The position numbers and the translations under genes are program-made. Below, one piece after another: positions 49,689-58,124 of a stretch of 64,000 bases of DNA. Under the pieces are notes generated by a model. The model saw only the letters and a list, made by a program, of their open reading frames with translations, searched no databases and had not been told where the DNA came from. The stretch covers positions 308,843 to 372,842 of the forward strand of contig CAVTJO010000012.1 of assembly GCA_963734955.1 (NCBI GenBank). The letters run 5' to 3'. How positions within the stretch are numbered: position 1 is the stretch's first letter; each line of letters begins with the position of its first letter. Origin of the DNA: UBA11986 sp963734955. Lineage in GTDB: Bacteria; Bacteroidota; Ignavibacteria; UBA10030; UBA6906.

Positions 49689-51912
49689 TTACTTCAACAA
49701 CAAGAGCTTCTTCACGCTCACGAAATCTCCTGCCTGCAATCGGTAGAAATACACGCCGCTCGCCAATCCCTCACCACGAAACACTACGTCATGATATCCA
49801 GCTTGCTGTTGTTCGTTCACGAGTTGCGCTACTTGCTGACCAAGCGTGTTGTAGACTGTGAGCGTGACGAACGATGTGTGTGGCAGAGCCGTAGCGAATG
49901 GTTGTTGAAGGATTGAAGGGGTTGGGGAAGTTCTGCGAAAGGCTGAGCACCGTTGGAAGTTCACTGGACCGAGAGTTTACGCTGACCACTTCCGATAACG
50001 GTCGTTTCCAAGCCCCTGCGCCACTCTCGCCATGCGATATCTCACTAAACCAGGAGTGACCGGTTCCCACAAAAACAAATCCGTCACCAAGAGCAAGCGG
50101 ACCAACAAGATCACCCATCACAAAGGGACAAGTAACTTGAGGGAGCCCGGAGGCGATTGACTGCCAACTCGTTCCATCATTTGTGGAAAGAAAAACGCCG
50201 TCAGGGCAGGTATTGGCAAAGAGATTCGTGCCACTGACAGCAAGGGAAGAGACATATGCGTTCGACAGACCCGAACTTGCCGGAGTCCAGCTTGTCCCGC
50301 TATTGGTCGAAAGAAAAATACCGCCACTACCAAGAAAGGAATATCCCGTTCCGGCAAAGAGATTCGTGCCACTGACAGCTAAAGACACGACCATCAAGTT
50401 CGTCAGGCCTGAGTTGACCGCAGTCCAGCTAGTACCGTTGTTGGTGGAACGAAAGACGCCGCTATCCGTCCCGGCAAAAAGACTTGTATCGCTGACAACC
50501 AACTGATTGATCCTTGCGTTTGTCAGGCCCACGTTGACCGCCGTCCAACGTGCACCATTGTTGGTTGACAGATACACACCGTCACCATCAGTCCCGGCAA
50601 AAATATTTGTGCCACTGACACCAAATGCAAAAACGCCATGATAGTAGCCGTACACCGAATCATATGGCAGTCCTGTACTTGCTGGACTCCAGCTTGTGCC
50701 ATTGTTGGTGGATCGAAAGACGCCGCTCCCCCCGGCAAAAACGTCGGTACTACGTATCGCAAAACAGGTTGCGCGAACATCCATCTGAGGTAGCCAGCTT
50801 TCGCCATTGTCGGTCGAGTGAAAGATGCCCCATCCCATGGGGATGTTTCCCCAGCCACCCCACTCGGTTCCTGAAAGGAGATTTGGATTCCCCCTCTGCC
50901 ACCCCCACGCGGCTCCCGCAAAGAGTTCTGCGCCTCTAGCGGCCAATGCAGCTATGTGTACGTTTGAATTTCCACTCGTGCAAACTGTAGCCCAACTTGA
51001 ACTTCCGCCTGCCAAAAAATGTACACCACAACCAGTCCCCGCAAAGAGATCTGTTCCGAAACTGCCTAGGGAGTAGACCGCCATGTCTGTCAATCCTGAA
51101 TTGACTTCCGTCCAGCTTGTGCCGCGATTGGTGGAGAGAAATACTCCACCTCCAAGTGTTCCGGCGAAGAGATTGGTGCCGCTTGCGGCGAGAGCCATGA
51201 CATAAGTGTTGGTCAAGCCGGAATCGACCGCTGTCCAGCTTGTGCCGTTGTTCGTGGAGAGAAAGATGCCACCCTCTGTCCCGGCAAAGAGACCTCCTGA
51301 ACCCGATGAGTCGGGGGGGAAAACGGCAAGAGCCATGACCGTGGTACTGGTCAAACCGGAATCCACCGCAGTCCAATTTGTGCCATTGTTGGTGGACAGA
51401 AAGACGCCACCACCACGAGTCCCTACAAAGAGATTGGTGCCGCTTACAGCAAGAGCATGTGCATAAGGGACCGTCAGGCCACTGTCCACTTCAGCCCAAG
51501 TTGCCCCGCTACTAGTCGAAAGAAAGACACCGCCCCAAGTGCCAGCAAAGACGTTCGTGCCGCTCACCGCAAGGTCCAATACAAGCGTACTCGGCAAGCC
51601 GGCTTGAGTCCAGCTTGTGCCATCGTTGGTGGAAAGAAAAACGCCGTTATCAGTCCCCGCCAGGAGCCTCGTGCAGCTGACGGCAAGCGAAAAGACATTG
51701 GTGTTCATAAGACCAGAATTTACTGCTGTCCAGATTGTGCCGCCGTTAGTGGAACGAAAGACGCCGCCGCCTAGAATCCCAGCGAAGAGATTCGCGCCAT
51801 TCGCCGCGAAACAGCTTGCGGGGCCGCCGTATGGTCCGTTAGTGTGTACCCATTGTGCATCGCTCAGGCTTGCCGCAACAGCAAGCACAAAGAATATGGT
51901 AAATGTTCGCAT
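49689..51912 (-). CDS. Secreted BNR-repeat protein with T9SS domain (one frameshift)
   Basis: The start at 51912 has GGAGG four to five bases upstream and a leader (MRTFTIFFVLAVAASLSDAQ). About 14 repeats of roughly 45 residues follow: VSGTNLFAGT.GGVFLSTNN, GTSWTAVNSGL, then TN..V..LA. This is the pattern of BNR/YCF48-like propellers, with unusually even units. The sorting domain begins QNFPNPFNPSTTIRY and then shifts frame near 49885-49891. The rest (SFVTLTVYNTLGQQVAQLV...SVKKLLLLK) reads in the next frame to 49689. A single extra base in a CC run explains it. The function of these repeats is not known. Confidence 0.75.
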
Positions 51913-51954
51913 AACTCCTCCTTCGAGGTTTGGCGTGTCAAAGGCAGTTACTCC

Positions 51955-51983
51955 TTGAATATCAGTCTGCATTTCGGTAGAAT
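51955..51983 (+). promoter_or_regulatory. Predicted promoter of hicBA copy 2
   Basis: TTGAAT, a 17-bp spacer and TAGAAT, about 35 bp before the hicB start codon. Confidence 0.6.
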
Positions 51984-52017
51984 AGTGTTGGACTGACTAT
52001 CCAAACCGGAGAACAGC

Positions 52018-52251
52018 ATGGCTCAACTTCAGCACACCATCAAGGCCTTCATTCGCAAAGGCGATGATTGGTACGTTGCCGAATGCAAAGAGATCAACGT
52101 TGTCACTCAGGGCAGAACCGTTGACGAAACCATCAGCAACCTCCAGGAAGCCGTTGCTTTGCATCTGGATGGCGAAGATCTCGAAGAGTTCGGTCTCGCC
52201 CCCAATCCGACCCTCCTCATAACAATGGAGTTGGCACCAGCCTATGCCTAG
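52018..52251 (+). CDS. hicB: HicB-type antitoxin, copy 2
   Basis: The 77-residue protein starts MAQLQHTIKAFIRKGDDWYV and has the HicB core (ECKEINVVTQGRTVDETISN, LQEAVALHL). There is no added DNA-binding domain, as in the short HicB class. GGAG lies six bases before the ATG. The end overlaps the toxin start by 8 bp, so the two are made together. The antitoxin-before-toxin order is common in this lineage. It is expected to block the HicA toxin by covering its active site. Confidence 0.85.
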   Translation: MAQLQHTIKAFIRKGDDWYVAECKEINVVTQGRTVDETISNLQEAVALHLDGEDLEEFGLAPNPTLLITMELAPAYA

Positions 52252-52486
52252 ACCGAAGCGCCTATCGGGCGACGAGATCATCTCGATTCTCGCATCCTTC
52301 GGTTTCGCCATTCACTCTCAGCGCGGCTCGCATGTGAAACTCCGACGACTTACACCTGGCGGACAACGCCAAACACTCACGGTACCTCGACACAAGGAAC
52401 TCGATGATGGCACCGTACGAGCAATTTTCCGCCAGGCAAGCCAGTACATTCCCGAAGACCAACTGCAACTATTGTTCTTCCTCTAA
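52244..52486 (+). CDS. hicA: HicA-type mRNA interferase toxin, copy 2
   Basis: The 80-residue toxin has GDEIISILASFGF, the conserved catalytic histidine in SQRGSHVKLRR, and PRHKELDDGTVRAIFRQ, all typical of HicA. It would cut mRNA when not bound by HicB. It is complete and its stop lies only 3 bp from the stop of a convergent T9SS gene. Together with copy 1 it is one of two near-identical cassettes wedged between T9SS cargo genes. Confidence 0.88.
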   Translation: MPRPKRLSGDEIISILASFGFAIHSQRGSHVKLRRLTPGGQRQTLTVPRHKELDDGTVRAIFRQASQYIPEDQLQLLFFL

Positions 52487-52488
52487 TC

Positions 52489-54161
52489 CTACTTCAACAA
52501 CAACAATTTCTTCACGTCAACAAAACTGCCTGCTTGTAGACGATAGAAGTACACCCCACTCGCCAACCCATCGCCACGAAATACTACGTCATGATATCCG
52601 GCTTGCTGCTGTTCCTTCACAAGCTGAGCTACTTGTTGACCGAGTGTGTTGTAGACTGTTAGCGTGACGAATGAGTTGTGTGGCAGATCGTAGCGAATTG
52701 TTGTGAATGGATTAAATGGGTTGGGGTAATTTTGATCGAGCACAAACTCTCTTGGCAACTGAACAGCTGGTGGAACCGAAGTTATCATTTCCGACAATGG
52801 TCGCCGCCATACACCGTGGCTAGATGATCCCACAAAGAGATTAGTCCCACTAACAGAAAGTCCTGTGACCATGGTGTCTGCCAGACCTGAATTAACCTGA
52901 TTCCAGTTTGAACCGTTGTCTGTGGAGAGAAAGACGCCGCTAGGAGCACCGGCAAAGAGATTTATGCCGTTAACAACCATAGAGCTGAAATGAGTAAAAC
53001 CCGAGTTGACAGGAGTCCAGCTAGTCCCATTATTCGTGGAATGACAGACTCCACTGCTGACAAACCACCACTCACCGTGCGAATACACGTAATGTCCCAC
53101 CTCCACAAACAGATTGGTCCCAGTGACAAAAAGAGTTGCGGCAACCGAGTCTGACAAACCTGAATTGATTTGAGTCCAGCCTGTCCCATTGTCTGTGGAG
53201 ACATAAACTCCACCGGCTCCTGCTAAGGCAAAGAGATTTATCCCGTTGGCGGTCAGAGAGAAGATGCCATTGAGACCAAAGTTGACCTGAGTCCAGCTTG
53301 TGCCGTTGTTGGTGGATAAAAAGAAGCCGTAGCTGGTATTGGCATAGAGATTCGGCCCGGATATGGTGAAGGCGTAGATACTTGTACTGTCAGTCAAGCC
53401 GATATTAACAGGAGTCCAGCTTGTGCCGTTATCGGTGGAACGAAAGACACCGATGCTGGTCCCGGCAAGGAATTTCGTGCCCGGAGACAGCAAAAGAAAG
53501 ACGTTCACGTTCGCAGCCTGATCGAGTCCCCAGAGCCAGCCGGCGGTAAACTATTACGCTTCCTTCTCAAAGGCATAGGAACCCCCGCTACCGGGCGGAC
53601 CTACATTTGTCCAAGCATATGCCATCATCCAACGACGAACAGCGCTTTCGGTATAACCACGACTATACCCTGTATGAGTATCCCGCAAAGATTGTGCACC
53701 CCATTCGGGTCAACCGCAATAGTGTATTACCGAAATGACAGGACAAGGTAGCCGTCCATGAAGCACCATTGTCTGTGGACCGATATAGTGTGTCTGTCTT
53801 CATCCACGGAGACGAACAGCCGTGCACAAACATTGATCCTGATAATCGGGAAATGGCCACAACTACACGGGAGCTTCTCAACCCATTGGCTGACCCAGCT
53901 GTTTCCTCCATCTGTCGAACGAACCAAATCACCGTTGTCAGTCCAGCAAGGAGAATGTCATTGCCGGCAGCAATGTCCGCGATTCTCCTTCCAGTTAGAC
54001 CGACGTTGGTGGAACGAAAGACGCCGCCGCCTGGAATCCCAGCGAAGAGATTCGTGCCAATGGCCGCCGAAGCAGCGGCGGGACCGACGTGGGCGTGTCC
54101 ATTGGGCATTACACACGCTCGCCGCAACGGCAATCAACAAGAAAACAGTGAATGTTCGCAT
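52489..54161 (-). pseudogene. BNR-repeat T9SS protein, decayed at the N-terminal end
   Basis: The C-terminal 339 residues (52489-53508) are open and carry six or so BNR units (VFRSTDNGTSWTPVN, FFLSTNNGTSW, VYVSTDNGTGW) and a sorting signal (QNYPNPFNPFTTIRY...KKLLLLK). No leader occurs in that frame. A leader like those of the neighbours (MRTFTVFLLIAVAASVCNAQ) begins at 54161 but leaves frame after QW. Further BNR fragments lie between in other frames (IGTNLFAGIPGGGVFRST, WFVRQMEETAGS). At least three indels separate leader and body. The remnant is closest to the intact paralogue at 49689. Confidence 0.72.
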
Positions 54162-54185
54162 AGCTCCTCCTTTGAGGACTTTTCA

Positions 54186-55565
54186 GACTACTTGAGAAGA
54201 ATCAACTTCTTCACGCTCGTAAAGCTCCCAGCAACGAGACGGTAGAAGTACACACCGCTCGCCAATCCATCACCACGAAACACAGCATCATGATTGCCCG
54301 CCCACTTTGGTTAGCATCAGGACTTTGAAAATGCCCCGGGATTACAAATTCTTGGCATCCTTCAAATGACGGCACAATCTACCGCCTCCGGGCTCACGGC
54401 GGTTAACACCCCCCATGCCGCCTGCCGCAAAAGCGGTGACGCTAAGATCGGTCAATCCGTTGTTGGCGACAGTCGAACTTACGCCGTTGTCGGTGGAACG
54501 AAAGACACCAAGATCAGTGAGCCCAGCAAAGAGAGTTGTGCCGCTATCGTCAAGAAAACTGACGTAGGTATCTGTCGACCCGGTACTCGCAACAGCCCAG
54601 CTTGTGCCGTTATGGGTAAAAACTCCACCACCATAAGTTGCAGCAAAAAGATTCACGCCGCTGCTCCGTTTGGGGTATGCGGCAAACGCTGCGGACGCCG
54701 GTTACATCAACCCGATACTGGATGTAGTCCAGCTTGTTCCATGGTCAGTGGATAGAAAGACGCCTCATCAGTACCGGCAAAGAGATTTGCCACCTCCCCG
54801 TTGGGGCTGACCACAAGAGCACGGACATTAGTGTCCGCCAAGCCCGCATTGACTGCAGCCCAGTTTGTGCCGTTGTTGCTGGAACGAAAGACGCCGCGCC
54901 CTGTTCCCGCAAAGAGATTTGACCGGAGAAGGCTAGAGTTGGCACACCAGTCGTCAAGCCCGTAGCAGTCCAGCTTTAGCACCGTATTGTGGAAATGAAG
55001 ACGCCTACTGTCTGTTCCTGCAAGGAGCATCCGAGTCAATCTACGCACCATGTCTCTGAAACCCCCGAAAGGTGTATTAGTTGAAGTCCAGCTTGTCCCG
55101 TTGTCGGTCGAAGATATGTGCCGCAAGCCATACCGGCAAAGAGATTTGTGCAGCCTGCGCCATTCGGGAAAGTGACGACATCGATGTTATTGGACCCACA
55201 AGCGGAAACCGCAGTCCAGCTTGCACCGCTGTTGGTGGAAAGAAGACACCCCTCCAATAAGTACCGGCAAAGAGATTAGTGCCGCTCACCGCAAAAGCGG
55301 TGACCTCAAGATCCGTCAGTCCGTTATTTACCGCAGTCCAGTTTGCGGCGCCGTTGGTGGAACGAAAGACGCCGCCATTGCCGGGAGAGGGGTACCAGTA
55401 GTCCTTGCCATGGCTCCCAGCAAAGAGATTCGTGCCGCCTGCCCCACTGGGGATGACAGCAAAACACGAAACATAGGCGCCGTATGGCCCATTGGTTTGT
55501 ACCCATTGGGCATCGCACACGCTCGCCACAACGGCAATCAGGCACAGAGTGACAGCTGTTCGCAT
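54186..55565 (-). pseudogene. BNR-repeat T9SS protein remnant, heavily decayed
   Basis: A leader (MRTAVTLCLIAVVASVCDAQ) starts at 55565, with two good BNR units after it (GGVFRSTNGAANWTAVNNGL, SGTNLFAGTYWRGV). The frame then breaks several times, with fragments at about 55126-54707 and 54656-54342. The final 35 codons of a sorting domain (HDAVFRGDGLASGVYFYRLV...KKLILLK) survive at 54186-54300. The NPFNPST part of the sorting domain is missing, which points to a real deletion rather than a sequencing slip. Confidence 0.75.
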
Positions 55566-55790
55566 AACTCCTCCTTTTCAGGCGAGACTTGTCCCACCAT
55601 TGGTCTGCGGGTAAATTAACACAATTGAGGGCGGGTGTAACAAGGCCAAGCGTCGCAATGTTGTGTACGTGCGTCGCATCCTCATGGAAGTCTCAAAGGA
55701 AGCTGGTTCTTTGGAGGGAATGGGTAAGTTCCAATCCTGAGGTGGACTGGAAGGTCTGTGCTCTTCTGGTCTTTTACACCCAAGGGTTAC

Positions 55791-56153
55791 TTACTTGGGG
55801 CCTTTACGAACCTCGCCCGGTGGGACACCAAAAACCTCGTGAAATCTTCTCGAAAAGTGGGAAGGATCGCCAAATCCGACAGTGTAGGCGACTTCTGCAA
55901 CCGTGCCGGCATTCCCCTGCAGCAGCGCCATCGCACGGTGGAGTCGCATATAGCGAATGAAATCAGAGGGCGATTGATTGGTGAGAGCAGTGAGTTTCCG
56001 ATGAAGCTGAGACCGGCTCATCCCGACTTCCTGACCGAGTTCTTCAACGCTGAAGTTCTCATCGCCCATTCGACGTTCAACCACCGCTGCTACCTTCTTC
56101 AGGAATACATCGTCGATCGAAGTGACGGCAATCTCTCCGGGTTTGAGCGGCAC
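55791..56153 (-). CDS. AraC-type DNA-binding domain of a hybrid two-component regulator (fragment)
   Basis: The 120 residues hold two helix-turn-helix motifs of the AraC/XylS type: FSVEELGQEVGMSRSQLHRKL and VAEVAYTVGFGDPSHFSRRF. It ends FGVPPGEVRKGPK, as these output domains usually do. In hybrid systems this domain follows the receiver domain in the same polypeptide, and receiver sequence is indeed found just upstream in other frames. As a separate protein it would lack its control domain. Expected targets are nearby carbohydrate-use genes; none can be named here. Confidence 0.75.
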   Translation of the reverse strand: MPLKPGEIAVTSIDDVFLKKVAAVVERRMGDENFSVEELGQEVGMSRSQLHRKLTALTNQSPSDFIRYMRLHRAMALLQGNAGTVAEVAYTVGFGDPSHFSRRFHEVFGVPPGEVRKGPK

Positions 56154-56159
56154 TGCCGA

Positions 56160-56552
56160 CGCTGAACCGCTCCCGCAGCTTTCGTCTCAGATCGATGAGG
56201 TTCTTGACCCTCGCCAGAAGCTCTCTTCGGCTCAAACGGCTTGATGAGGTAGTCGTCGGCACCAATCTCCAATCCTTCGATCTTGTTCTCGCTGGCTGCC
56301 TTTGGCGGTGAGGAGAATGATGGGAATGTGGCTCGTCTTCTCGTCGAGCTTCAATGTCTTGCACACTTCGTAGCCATCTTTCTTCGGCATCATCACATCG
56401 CTGATGATGAGGTCGGGAATGATCTCCAGGCCTTCTCGAATTCCTTCTGCTCCATCCCGTGCTTCCGTCACTTGATATGCTGGAACCAGGTAGCTTCTTA
56501 TGTATGCACGAACATCGGCATTATCTTCAACAACAAGAATGATGGGACTTCG
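56160..56552 (-). pseudogene. Response-regulator receiver domain of the hybrid regulator (frameshifted)
   Basis: Receiver sequence is spread over three frames. ILVVEDNADVRAYIRSYLVP supplies the acidic pair. LIISDVMMPKKDGYEV contains the phospho-acceptor Asp, and HIPIILLTAK the conserved Thr and start of the Lys region. Then IGADDYLIKPFEPK supplies the conserved Lys but reads in another frame, and ARVKNLIDLRRKLRERF in a third. At least two single-base indels are needed to restore one protein. The segment begins directly at a palindromic repeat (56552-56678). Confidence 0.72.
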
Positions 56553-56678
56553 TCATTGCGAGGAGTGCCTTCCTGACTTCCGTTTCGGTTCCGCTCTCAT
56601 GCGGGATTCTCGCAACGGAGCAATCTGATCCACAGCAGGGATTGCTTCATCCTCGCTTAAGCGTGGACTCGCAATGAC
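56552..56678. repeat. Palindromic repeat with GTCATTGCGA ends, inside the regulator gene
   Basis: GTCATTGCGA at 56552 and TCGCAATGAC at 56669-56678 form a perfect 10-bp terminal inverted repeat around about 107 bp (AGGAGTGCC... AAGCGTGGAC). I recall repeats with these 'CATTGCGAG' ends in many environmental bacterial genomes. Here it sits between the ATPase and receiver domains and brings stop codons. Confidence 0.7.
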
Positions 56679-56729
56679 TCGGACGTTGGCGTCTTCTTCG
56701 CCTCTACGATTTCATCATCCTTCAGATGA

Positions 56730-57230
56730 GCTCGACCCAATGGTAGCTCGCACCGTGAACGTCGTCCCTCTTCCTACTTCACTCTGCACCTGAATCGTCC
56801 CATGATGCAACTCGACCAGTTCCTTCACAAGCGCAAGTCCGATGCCCGATCCTTCATGCTCACGCGTTTGCGAAGCGTCGACCTGGTAGAAGCGGTCGAA
56901 GACTTTGTCGAGTTGATCTGGTGGGATGCCGATGCCGGTGTCGGAGACGGAGATTTCGACAAACCCTCACGCGTCACCCTGAGCGCCGCCCGCTTGTTGT
57001 TTGAGCGGGACGAAGTCGAAGGGTGTCGTCAGTCTGGCGCTGAACATCCTTCGACTCCGCTTGCACAAACGCTCGCTGCGCTCAGGATGACGTTCAATTG
57101 AAACGGCACCTTGCCACCTTCCGGCGTGAACTTGAACGCATTCGAGAGGAGGTTGCTCAGAATCTTCTCCACCATGTCCTTGTCACAGTAGACTTCGATC
57201 TCCTCTTGGTCAACAATCACGTTCAGTTCA
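56730..57230 (-). pseudogene. Histidine-kinase ATPase domain of the hybrid regulator, split by a repeat
   Basis: The first part (DKDMVEKILSNLLSNAFKFT PEGG, the N box) reads in one frame to a TGA at 57029. The second part (ISVSDTGIGIPPDQLDKVFD, then EHEGSGIGLALVKELVELHH and GRGTTFTV, the G1/F/G2 boxes) resumes in another frame. Between them is a palindromic repeat (56972-57092). About 143 bp separate the matching edges, which does not keep frame. Thus the ATP-binding domain should not be made whole. Confidence 0.75.
56972..57092. repeat. Palindromic repeat in the kinase ATPase domain
   Basis: The ends CGTCACCCTGAGCG (56972-56985) and CGCTCAGGATGACG (57079-57092) are inverted with two differences. 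Internal GTCGAAGG and CCTTCGAC arms and the shared centre GTCTGGCGC match the repeat at 57432-57570. Confidence 0.7.
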
Positions 57231-58124
57231 ATCTCTTCTCATTCCTGCAGATGTTTCGAACGAGTAGGCAATGCCTTTGACAAGCGGGACAATGTTCATC
57301 CGGCTTGCCCGCAACTTCATTGCGCCTGCTTCCAACTTGGAGAGATCGAGCAACTGGTTGATGAGCCTGAGGAGACGATGCGCGTTGCGCTCGGCCAAGG
57401 ATAAATCTTTGTGCAGCTCATCAGGAAGCTGCGTCATGCTGAGCGAGTCACGGTGTTCTTTGTCGTGACGAGTCGAAGCATGTCTGGCGCCAACATGGTC
57501 TTGAGCACCCTTCGACTCCCCCTCGTCTCGCTCACGGTGTTCGCTCGCTCGGGGTCGCTCAGGGTGACGTTGCTCTTCAAGTAAACCCCTCCACTTCTGT
57601 ATCGGTCCAAGGATAAGCGTGAGCGGCGTGCGGAACTCGTGCGAGATGTTGGCAAAGAAGCGGGATTTGAGGCGATCCACGTCTGCAAGGTGCTCTCTCT
57701 GGAAGTGTTCCATCTTCACTTCTTGCTGCAAATGAACCTGACGTAGTCGGACCCGGTAGCCTGCATAGAGGAGACCAATAAAGAGAAATACGTACGCTCC
57801 ATACGCCCACCTCGTCCGCCACCACGGAGGAGCGATGCTGACGGCAAGGGCGATCTCCTGATCCGGCCATCGACCAAACCTGTTGACTGCCTTGACTCTG
57901 AAGACATAATTGCCCGGACTCAAACCCGGATACCGTACGAAGCGCCGTCCATTCGATTGGACCCAGGTTCTTTCTAATCCCTCAAGCCTGTACAGATAGT
58001 CGATGAGATGTGTGGCTCCCGGATCGATCGCTGCGAATCCGAACTCAAGCACGTTCTCATCGTATCGTAACCGAAGACCTGTTCCGGCAGAAATGCTCTG
58101 CAAGTGGAGGATTCGCAGTGTCAT
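57228..58124 (-). CDS. Y_Y_Y / transmembrane / HisKA part of the hybrid regulator (fragment)
   Basis: The open frame carries a Y_Y_Y domain (YRLEGLERTWVQSNGRRFVR, then GNYVFRVKAVNRFGRW), a transmembrane helix (WAYGAYVFLFIGLLYAGYRV), a linker coiled coil and the dimerisation/phospho-acceptor domain with the histidine in FANISHEFRTPLTLILGP. Some 50 residues of low-complexity, Arg/Glu/His-rich sequence (RHPERPRASEHRERDEGESK) are then translated from a palindromic repeat, after which the second HisKA helix resumes in the same frame (LHKDLSLAERNAHRLLRLIN). The frame ends at 57228, before the ATPase domain, because of an indel. The start at 58124 is not a real gene start; the sensor part reads in a different frame upstream. 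Confidence 0.78.
   Translation of the reverse strand: MTLRILHLQSISAGTGLRLRYDENVLEFGFAAIDPGATHLIDYLYRLEGLERTWVQSNGRRFVRYPGLSPGNYVFRVKAVNRFGRWPDQEIALAVSIAPPWWRTRWAYGAYVFLFIGLLYAGYRVRLRQVHLQQEVKMEHFQREHLADVDRLKSRFFANISHEFRTPLTLILGPIQKWRGLLEEQRHPERPRASEHRERDEGESKGAQDHVGARHASTRHDKEHRDSLSMTQLPDELHKDLSLAERNAHRLLRLINQLLDLSKLEAGAMKLRASRMNIVPLVKGIAYSFETSAGMRRD
57432..57570. repeat. Palindromic repeat translated in frame within the HisKA domain
   Basis: CGTCATGCTGAGCG (57432-57445) and CGCTCAGGGTGACG (57557-57570) form imperfect inverted ends. Internal GAGTCGAAG / CTTCGACTC arms and a GTCTGGCGC centre match the repeat at 56972-57092. The protein frame is open through it. Confidence 0.72.
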
